64,000 bases of DNA. Origin: Hofstenia miamia. Its lineage: Eukaryota > Xenacoelomorpha > Acoela. The position numbers and the translations under genes were made by a program. Below, piece by piece: positions 56,474-64,000 of this stretch. Numbering within the stretch: position 1 is the stretch's first letter; each line of letters starts with the position of its first letter. The stretch is taken from the NCBI GenBank assembly GCA_004352715.1, contig SCFE01000056.1, positions 1,919,304 through 1,983,303 on the forward strand, read 5' to 3'. The notes below the pieces were generated by a model that was not told the DNA's origin, searched no databases, and saw nothing but the letters and a program-made list of their open reading frames with translations.

Positions 56474-57760
56474 CAGGGTGATCGCAATCTTCCCGCCGTT
56501 TTTTACCACTTTGATTTGAATGAATTAAAACAAATTCAGTGTCTCAAATCATGTTCTATACAGTGGAAACAAACAATGACTCAAATTGAGTCACTCAATC
56601 AAATGCTACAAAATCAAAGATTCTGTTCGAAGTGTCCTCAAAAGGATTCCTCACACAACTTACATTGACGAGTAAATGATCCATAAGCCTTTCGAATCAT
56701 CAATTTCGGAATGTTGTCAAGTAGTTCCATCAACCTTTTCTTCACTGTCGTGGATCTAGATGGTCTTGCGGGCTTGTAAAATTTGTTGTGGTTGTATTTC
56801 AGAGCCAAAATTCACAATTTCAAAGATCTGGACTTCTTGGAGGCCACTGGATAGACCCACCTAGACCAATCCATCAGTTGTTGAGTTGATTGTCGAGTAA
56901 CTTTCAAACCACCATCGGAAAATGTTGAGGAGCTCCATTTTGTTGATAAAATGTTCTCTTATGTTGATGTTGCTTGAGAAGTGGGATGAAGTGAGTTTGA
57001 AGAATACGTTTGTAATGCTCTGAGTTCATGGTTGTCTTCAACAATTCATACACAACACCAAAGTCAGGTGACACCAAAGCCCAGCACGTAATACCAGGTG
57101 AGCACAGCGCCTTATCTTCAGCAATCATCTTCGGATTGGCCATAGCATACACGAAATGGTTGTGTTTGTTGATGCAGCCATTTAGGTGGAAAGTTGCTTC
57201 GTTGCTAAAGCAGATGTTCTTCACTTCGAACTCTGTTAGAGCAATCCTGCAAAAATTCAACCATTTCCCTGGATCATCTGGACGCAATTCCTGAACAGAT
57301 ACCATCTTCCACGGCTTCAAACCCTCTTCCTTTAAAATCTTGTTGACAGAGGATTGCGCAACATCAACTTCTTAGGCCACCTTACGCTGTGATAGGAATG
57401 GCCCGTCTCCAAATGGTGCAAGGACATCTTTTTTCTTTTCTGTCGATATTGTTCTCTGTTGATGATCACCAACAAGCTTCTGAGGTAAGATGGTCAGAGT
57501 GTCCATGAATATCTCTTTCTAATCACGAAACATTCTCTTGGTTTCTTCACAATTGAAAGTAACTGAGAACGGTACAATTGATGCGATTTCAGTGTTGTTT
57601 AGATTGTGATATTCCATCGTGTGCGTCTCACAAGTAAATGAATTTAATAACATTTAACAAGATTTGACATTTGCACCGTAGATATCTATGAATCACACAC
57701 TTCATCTATACGTTTGAATAAACTGTGAGAAGAATCGACGAGAAGATCGCGATCACCCTG
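56474..57760 (-). mobile_element. Full-length mariner transposon, inactive
   Basis: A 1,287-bp element with inverted ends CAGGGTGATCGC[A/G]ATCTTC on both sides, flanked by the TA target duplication (56,472-56,473 and 57,761-57,762). Size and TA duplication are typical for mariner. The transposase is on the minus strand and is broken (see its own entry). The element is structurally complete, with decayed coding capacity. Confidence 0.95.
56500..57617 (-). pseudogene. Mariner transposase, broken, two of three catalytic Asp replaced by Asn
   Basis: ATG at 57,617 (MEYHNLNNTEIASIV). In-frame stops lie at about 57,520 (after MFRD) and 57,375 (after QRKVA). From 57,320 the frame is open for 138 codons: the first catalytic motif, normally FSDEATFHLNG, reads FSNEATFHLNG, and the second, normally QQDGAP, reads QQNGAPQH. 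Both are GA[CT]-to-AA[CT] changes. The third Asp survives in PPRSPDL (near 56,845), after two more stops. The enzyme would have cut and pasted the element via a DD-D triad; here it cannot be active even without the stops. Confidence 0.9.
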
Positions 57761-57762
57761 TA

Positions 57763-58059
57763 TAACTGAAAACGGCTTCCCTCGGGTTTTTGAAACCATA
57801 TTAATATATTTTCATGTACATTTAGTTCATTATTGTAGTATTCTGTGATTGCACTGAATTAAACTTACTTTTTAATATACATTCATCCTAAATTGTGGCA
57901 ATGTTCTAATACGTAGGCATATTATTACCGGAAAAAAATTCATTTTATTATATTTTACCATATTTAACCAGTTAATTCCTTACTCAGTCAAAATTTAACA
58001 ATTTGGTAAGGTTGCAAAGTAAACTTAATATAAAATTGCTTTGCAAAGTACCTAATATA
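57763..58059. other. Non-coding spacer
   Basis: Nothing supported between the mariner and a LINE fragment. Confidence 0.4.
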
Positions 58060-58315
58060 TATACATATGACAAGACTAGATTCATGGTGCTAAATAATTC
58101 TAACAAGACTAAAAAATTTATGTTAAAAATAATAAATAATATTATATAAGAAGAGACAAAAACTATATACTTAGGAAAAATCTTTGACAATAAGTTAACA
58201 GTTGAAATCGAAGTCAACAAAATAATGCAGAAAATGATACAAGGAATCAAGACACTATCTAAAATTCAAAGATTCATACCTATTAATTAGAAAATTACTC
58301 TACGAAAATCATATA
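58060..58315 (+). mobile_element. LINE RT C-terminal fragment
   Basis: The plus strand reads TKTIYLGKIFDNKLTVEIEV and GIKTLSKIQRFIPIN, the thumb-like segment after the RT active site of Jockey/CR1-type LINEs. An in-frame TAA and truncation by a (TA)n/gap on the right leave only this piece. Confidence 0.65.
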
Positions 58316-58920
58316 TATATATATATATATANNNNNNNNNNNNNNNNNNNNNNNNNNNNNNNNNNNNNNNNNNNNNNNNNNNNNNNNNNNNNNNNNNNNN
58401 NNNNNNNNNNNNNNNNNNNNNNNNNNNNNNNNNNNNNNNNNNNNNNNNNNNNNNNNNNNNNNNNNNNNNNNNNNNNNNNNNNNNNNNNNNNNNNNNNNNN
58501 NNNNNNNNNNNNNNNNNNNNNNNNNNNNNNNNNNNNNNNNNNNNNNNNNNNNNNNNNNNNNNNNNNNNNNNNNNNNNNNNNNNNNNNNNNNNNNNNNNNN
58601 NNNNNNNNNNNNNNNNNNNNNNNNNNNNNNNNNNNNNNNNNNNNNNNNNNNNNNNNNNNNNNNNNNNNNNNNNNNNNNNNNNNNNNNNNNNNNNNNNNNN
58701 NNNNNNNNNNNNNNNNNNNNNNNNNNNNNNNNNNNNNNNNNNNNNNNNNNNNNNNNNNNNNNNNNNNNNNNNNNNNNNNNNNNNNNNNNNNNNNNNNNNN
58801 NNNNNNNNNNNNNNNNNNNNNNNNNNNNNNNNNNNNNNNNNNNNNNNNNNNNNNNNNNNNNNNNNNNNNNNNNNNNNNNNNNNNNNNNNNNNNNNNNNNN
58901 NNNNNNNNNNNNNNNNNNNN

Positions 58921-58947
<27 letters not shown>
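58310..58947. repeat. (TA)n microsatellite with a 589-N gap
   Basis: TA repeats on both sides of N at 58,332-58,920. The gap is probably an unresolved expansion. Confidence 0.95.
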
Positions 58948-58953
<6 letters not shown>

Positions 58954-59236
58954 TAGGGCTGAGTGTGAAACAACTATTATCCTGCCTTGTCCAGATTTGT
59001 ATTTATTTTATCCTGTTCGGATTTATCAGGATTAGCTTTCATATTTCACGGTCATAACTGCTTATATTTTTCAAATATAATGACTTCTGCAGCCATATGT
59101 TCAGTAAGTCAGCCAGTAGTTTTTATCTTAACCCGCACACAATCTGCAATGGTTTAATCAACAAGAGCAATAAATGAAATAACCCAATGTAATGCAATTT
59201 TGTTACTTTAGAATATTATATTGTGTTCCAGTATTT

Positions 59237-59385
59237 CCCTAAGCAACGCTTACCTGCAAAAAAGATTTGGCCAGCATTGCAAACACAAAATTTGTCCACT
59301 TATCTAGGAAATTAAATATTAAAGTAAACTAAAAAAGTTAAAACAAAATATTTTCATTTCCATTTTTTCCATTGCTTAAGCAAAA
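59237..59385 (-). repeat. Dispersed repeat block, related copy at 32,631-32,804 (+)
   Basis: The minus strand starts TTTTGCTTAAGCAATGG and ends TTTTTTGCAGGTAAGCGTTG plus CTTAGGG, as in the other copy. The left neighbour (58,975-59,030) carries TTATCCTG / CCTGATAAATCC words also found beside the other copy. Confidence 0.6.
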
Positions 59386-59468
59386 TGAAAATTTATTAAT
59401 GATAGTACTGCATAACGAGAAAAATCGTTCACTAGTTGTAGTCAGTGATGGCCAAATAAATAGATCTT

Positions 59469-59478
59469 ATATATATAT

Positions 59479-59551
<73 letters not shown>
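59469..59551. repeat. (TA)n microsatellite
   Basis: About 80 bp of TA repeat, interrupted once by AATA. Confidence 0.95.
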
Positions 59552-59554
<3 letters not shown>

Positions 59555-60128
59555 TATACAACATTTAATTACATACCATTTGCTGCTTTGGAGTGATTTC
59601 GTACACTGTTGCATAACATTCAGTTCAGGTTTTTTAAATTTCGGCCCATTTTTGCAATACCTCGGTCCATGCAGGTCCGGCCTATGTAAAACTCTGAACA
59701 CAACTAAAATACATAAAGCACAGTTAAATTAAAGCATTATGGAATAACCTTTATTATATATTTCAATCTCTTTCATTTGCACTCCAATTTTTCCAGATGT
59801 ATGGAATCATAAAATTATTGTGTGACTGCTGAAGCTGTATCACACATCAATAGTGACTTTTATTGACAAACGTGAACTTTAATTATTCAAATTTTTGTTT
59901 AAAGACCAAGGCTAGTGTTGATGTGCTGTGAAACTCATTTTTCTTAACACTAGAACTCCGAACCGGTCATCTGTGGCCGTTTTTGATGCAATTGTTAAAC
60001 AACTACTTCCCTACATGTAAAAATTTTTACAAGTTTACACTTATATTCACTAATTCGGCTGTAAAGTACGAATTGATGACATTTTCGGAAAACAGACAGA
60101 CTTAGATATTAAAAATCATCAATACCCC

Positions 60129-60360
60129 TTAGGCCACGGTTAGACTAGTGAATTGCTCAAAAGTGATCTATCAAATTTTGAGTGAATCGCACGTCTAACC
60201 ACCCGAGATAATTAGGGATGTGACGATCACGAAGAAATCGTGCGCGTTCGATTTCCTTGTGATCGTCACATCGCTAATTATCTAGGGTGGTTAGACGTGC
60301 AACGCTTTCAAAAGTGACAGATCACTTTTAACCAATCACCTAGTCTAACCGTGGCCTTAA
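60129..60360. mobile_element. Palindromic MITE (near-complete foldback)
   Basis: About 232 bp that fold almost entirely: ends TTAGGCCACGGTTAGACTAG and CTAGTCTAACCGTGGCCTTA, inner blocks GCACGTCTAACCACC and GATGTGACGATCAC with their inverted partners, centre near 60,243 (TGCGCG). A degenerate copy lies at 55,611. The target duplication is probably TA or TTA. It has no coding capacity, so it depends on an unknown transposase. Confidence 0.9.
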
Positions 60361-60483
60361 ACTCCGAAAACCGGTCATTTGTGACCCAGACTAAACATTT
60401 CATGCAATGCTTTTGTGTAGTTATATTTTTGCAGTAATATACTTTATATTGAGCATGTATTTAACAATTTTGATCATTTTAGT

Positions 60484-60660
60484 TAAAAATTAATGGCAAG
60501 AGAAGCAGCAAAACGGGCTCTTAATCAAATTATGTGGGATATTGCATCAGATATCAGTAGCAGTGTTTATTAAATATGAACCTGAATGCCTGTATAAATC
60601 TCACTGTAATAAATGCTACACAAATACCGGATTAGGAATTAAAGGGTGTATAAAATTCGG
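60484..60660 (+). pseudogene. piggyBac-like transposase C-terminal relic
   Basis: Short frames read from MAREAAKRALNQIMWDIA, then after a break CLYKSHCNKCYTNTGLGIKG and CIKF. The paired CxxC and following Cys-Ile-Lys-Phe resemble the RING-like cysteine domain at the end of piggyBac transposases. The position just inside the right terminal repeat fits. Only this end survives. Confidence 0.45.
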
Positions 60661-60679
60661 AGTGCTAGTGTTAAAATGC

Positions 60680-61599
60680 TATAAGCTGGGCGAAAAGGAA
60701 AATTTTTTAAAGAATTTAACTAGCAATTTCATTTTATTCAAGCAGATAATTGAGGATGCACCTGTAGTTAAGGGTAATTACTTACCTCAATGTATTGACT
60801 CAGCAGTTTCGATGCAAAAAGATAAATATAATAAATCCATAGTCACAATTATATAATACAGTGTAAAAACATATTTCGATTATATAATCGAAGGAAATTT
60901 AGCCCTTGGACATTAAGAATATGTTACAAAATAGTTCTTCAATAGTTTATTGATGTTTTCAGACTACTTGTTGGTACCATTATAACATTGTTAAAATAAT
61001 TTCTGCAAAAATATTTCCTATTCTTTCTTTTCAGTTTTGTTTGCTAGACAAAACATTGAAAGTTCTCAAATACCCTTTCGCTGAACTTTCCTAGCACGGT
61101 TTTAGAAATGTTGATTCAATTGACAAGTGCTAAAAGGTCACTGTCACTTGCAAAGTAGTTGTTTTTAGTATCTTTACGTATAAAAATGTCTCCAATAATT
61201 GCTTAACTGGATATTTCTATTACAAGGCTTCCTCAGCTTTTAATCTAGCATACAATATGGTAGTTGTAGTGAAAATAAACTAAACCATTCATCCCCTACT
61301 ATAATATTGTACTTAAAAGTTATGTGTGCTTCAGCATAATCAATAAATACATAAATGTGATTAAATAATGTATCGATTTGCACAAAAAGGTTCATAGGCC
61401 TATACTGTTCTTGACAATGTATTTTTTCAAAAATCTACTTCTTTGCTATCAGGTTTATCATTGCCTTGTGAGTTCAAATTTCTGTAAATTTTTATATTAG
61501 ATTTAGCTTCCTATGCCACTTCTAAAAAATTTCTCCATAACTACAAATAATATGTAAAATGTAGAAACAGTAACAACAAAATCATATTCAATTGAACGC
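60680..61599. other. Non-coding stretch
   Basis: No gene or element recognised. Confidence 0.4.
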
Positions 61600-62400
61600 A
61601 GAGATTAAATAAGATGATTCAATGGATGAGTATAGTTTTTCCTCTTATTCCATAAACGGCCACATTAAATCTCGCGTCTTTCCTATATATCTGACACTTA
61701 AACATCGTCATCGCTTCCTTATGTGTATATTTTTTTTGCGAATATTGTAAACCTTCATTTTTGTATTCGTTCAATTGTATCAAACTGTGGTAATGTCAAA
61801 ATTTTTTTGCCATGCTGGTGAACAATTCTCAAGTATTGAGTGAGTAATTTCGAAATACACTTTAAGGTGTTTGAAAAAACACAGTCTCTTTGGTGCTTTT
61901 GCTGTTATCATTTTAAGGTACATCTGAATGGTGAGACTAAGTAATTTAGTAAATTGTATTTTTTCATTTATGACTGATTCAATTTCGCTTTCCATAGGAA
62001 GTTGGAATTTATGGTATCATTGGTTAGCATAATTCGTTGCTTTTCATTACGGAGAAAAGAATATAGTCATTATATGGTTTTATGGCTGACACCAATTTCT
62101 TCTAATCTTTCAATTAGCAAGAGATGGGAAACAAAATCGAAACCTTTTCTAGATCAAATAGATATACTCTGATCAAAGACTTATCATTTTCAAGCTGGCA
62201 AAGCCAATTATAACAAATTTCTGTTGATTTCCCATGAATCACTCCATACTGACATGGATCAGCAATATCTCTAATACGTTGCAGTTCCTTCTCCAAAATG
62301 ATTCGCTCTATAATTTTTGATATTGAACTCGTTGCTAAAGTAGGTCGTAAGCCCGATATTGGAATTTTTAGAATAAAAACGGTTGCGATTTATCATATTA
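61600..62400 (-). mobile_element. LINE RT fragment (CR1/L2-like), with internal deletions
   Basis: The minus strand reads SISKIIERIILEKELQRIRD (near 62,325-62,270), then CQYGVIHGKSTEICYNWL and IRVYLFDLEK followed, after a one-base shift, by FDFVSHLLLIERLEEIG. This is the RT fingers to motif A region; the catalytic Asp of FDLEK is present. Motifs B and C are missing. A thumb-like piece RLCFFKHLKVYFEITHSILE and NCSPAW follows at 61,890-61,800. Frame breaks and the deletion make it dead. Confidence 0.7.
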
Positions 62401-63357
62401 CGAATGATTCTGAATTTACTTAAGGGAAGTTGGCCAAACTCAATGCGTTAACAAATGAAAATGCAACTGTAAATAACACCTTTAACAAATGGCGTTTTAC
62501 GTTGACATGACAGTAAACCAAATCAACTTGGACTTGGAATAAATGTTAATGGTGAAGTCTACTGCCGCTATGCAGTGTTAACAAATACTTTCAACTATCT
62601 ATTTTAATTCTGAATCAAGAAAAAAAAGAATTAATTTTGGAATAGCCAAAGTTCAACACAATTCTTTGCTAACACTATCTATCACACAACAAAAAAATAT
62701 TATCTTCCTATTATAAATGATGCACATATTATTTGAATGACATTTCTTACACTTGTGCAAAATTCGTTTATTAAGAGGGAAAATATAGTCTTATGTAAAG
62801 GCAATAACAAAATCTTTTTGAAATTGTATTTTTCACAAGACATTCAACACTGCGCAGCAAATTGCATCTTAACGATTCAGATAGTCTTTAATTAATCCTT
62901 AATATAAAATTGGAGGTTGAAATGGTGATGTGTAATTTGAAATATTTCTAAATTAACTGTTTTTCGAAATTACATTATGTTCAAATAATTGTACTCTTTA
63001 GAAAAAAAACCATTTAAACGTGCTCAAAATTCTCTAGTTATATATGATTATATATATATATATATATAACTTAGTAATTGCACTTATATTAATATATAGG
63101 TAGTTCCGCGTGACTTCAATATTGAAGGATGATTATGTTTACAAAAGAACTTCACCCTTCAATTAATATTTTTCATTGCTTTAGTTTGTAATACACTGCA
63201 CACTTCTAACAAGATGCTTGTCAATGTTAGAAGAGATTTATTACAATATAAATAAATACGTAAACAACAGAATTCGATTTCAAATATAATTGGGGAAAGG
63301 TTTTTCTAAGAAATGACATGCGCACATTTGTATCAAGAGGGATTCAAAACTTAATAA
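62401..63357. other. Non-coding stretch
   Basis: No gene or element recognised; one short (TA)n at 63,049-63,068. Confidence 0.4.
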
Positions 63358-64000
63358 TAAGAGTCAAAGCAATATATTTGCTAAAAAGTTTCAATTAATC
63401 TGCAAACTAAATATGAAATGTATAATAATAATAATAAATGTGTGTGTGTGTCTATGTGTGTGTTGAGCTCAGTGTAAAAAAACAGTAAATGTGTTTAGCA
63501 TGTTTGTGTCTCCGATTGTATTTTGTCGATGTAAAACTGCACACTTTAAATTTTTCTAAATTTTTTGTAATATTTTCTACTCTAGTCTCATTATCTAAAT
63601 CATTCCAAACATTAGAGGTTGCTCGATGAAAACTAGGATATGAAATACTGCTACAAATAAACTTATGTGATCGAGGATTAACTTTTAAGTAATTATCAAG
63701 AAAAGAAATTGATTGTCGGCCATATTTATACTTAAATAAAATTGAAGCTGCATGGAATTGAACTTGATATAGCGGGGATAATATATTATACTTTCGTCTA
63801 TATTCACTAACATGATCATGCTTACGTGCAAAATTTAATGTTTTTAATGACCAATTAAAAGTTTTTNTACTCTAGTCTCATTATCTAAATCATTCCAAAT
63901 ATTAGAGGCTGCTCGATGAAAACTAGGATATGAAATACTGCTACAAATAAACTTATGTGATCGAGGATTAACTTTTAAGTAATTATCAAGAAAAGAAATT
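63358..64000 (-). mobile_element. CR1/Jockey-like LINE 3' part, running off the window
   Basis: Read on the minus strand, the C-terminal block FNWSLKTLNFARKHDHVSEY (near 63,860-63,800) and the 3' terminus GCTTTGACTCTTATTATT match the family of the copies at 13,021, 15,593 and 50,855, at a greater distance. (AAT)n and (GT)n tracts lie in the 3' UTR. The right part contains a duplicated segment across a single N. Confidence 0.75.
63578..64000 (-). repeat. 133-bp segment repeated across a single N
   Basis: 63,578-63,710 and 63,868-64,000 are the same 133 bases with two mismatches (CAAACATT/CAAATATT and GGTTGC/GGCTGC). The second copy starts directly after an N at 63,867. This looks like two overlapping contig ends or haplotypes joined without merging. 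Confidence 0.85.

Larger units (their letters stand above)
59948..60670 (+). mobile_element. piggyBac-like element (decayed, internally deleted)
   Basis: Both ends abut TTAA (59,944-59,947 and 60,671-60,674), the piggyBac target. The inverted ends are CACTAGAACTCCGAA and, reverse-complemented, CACTAGCACTCCGAA (14 of 15). A decayed frame next to the right end contains CNKCYTNTGLGIKGCIKF, like the cysteine-rich C-terminus of piggyBac transposases. The core transposase is missing. A palindromic MITE (60,129-60,360) is inserted inside. A direct repeat of ACTCCGAA..CCGGTCAT..TGTG at 59,954 and 60,362 flanks that MITE. Confidence 0.7.

Noticed and set aside
60542-60856. 104-codon ORF as a host gene
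   Set aside because: It spans the piggyBac-like right terminal repeat and TTAA; only its first part resembles a transposase C-terminus.
1-64000. CRISPR arrays, operons, bacterial genes
   Set aside because: No regularly spaced repeats with unique spacers and no gene strings; the transposon set is animal.

Overview
The window is AT-rich, gene-poor animal nuclear DNA. It has long non-coding stretches, many (TA)n microsatellites (three of the four N gaps sit inside them), and remains of almost every animal transposon class. The two intact genes have no introns. The species cannot be named from sequence alone. The transposon mix (mariner, hAT, piggyBac-like, Polinton-like, endonuclease-type and restriction-like-endonuclease LINEs) and the arabinitol/sorbitol-dehydrogenase-like genes fit an invertebrate, with an arthropod as one plausible option.

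Host genes. Four relatives of one medium-chain zinc dehydrogenase lie within 40 kb. Two are intact on the + strand (29,591-30,667 and 43,089-44,147). One is a broken inverted copy (4,010-5,068, -). One is a short C-terminal relic (34,590-34,811, +). Weaker coding-like segments that I cannot identify lie at 2.7-3.25 kb, 22.1-22.4 kb (-), 23.9-25.1 kb (-), 40.5-40.7 kb (-) and 44.2-44.5 kb (-).

Layout. 0-8 kb: mostly non-coding with the inverted dehydrogenase pseudogene, then a 1-kb gap. 9.9-17.1 kb: a restriction-like-endonuclease LINE followed by several copies of a CR1/Jockey-like LINE in both orientations. 17.5-19.7 kb: a Polinton (Maverick)-like relic with an adenovirus-type protease, a pVI-like protein and a coiled-coil, fiber-like ORF. 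20-25.8 kb: mostly empty, with small repeats. 25.9-28.5 kb: a 5'-truncated second copy of the restriction-like LINE, abutting a 1.8-kb element with long inverted repeats. 29-44 kb: the dehydrogenase cluster, separated by MITEs and a hAT relic. 44.7-55.5 kb: a 10.9-kb hAT transposon with matching terminal repeats and an exact 8-bp target duplication, whose transposase gene is split by at least three LINEs, one of which holds another hAT piece. 55.5-64 kb: a palindromic MITE family, a full-length dead mariner, a piggyBac-like element with a MITE inside it, and LINE fragments.

I see no operons, CRISPR arrays, tRNA or rRNA genes. The strongest observations are the nested hAT, the dehydrogenase birth-and-death cluster (including two 22-bp indels that cancel each other's frameshift), and the Polinton-like relic. 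All element limits without a visible target duplication are approximate.
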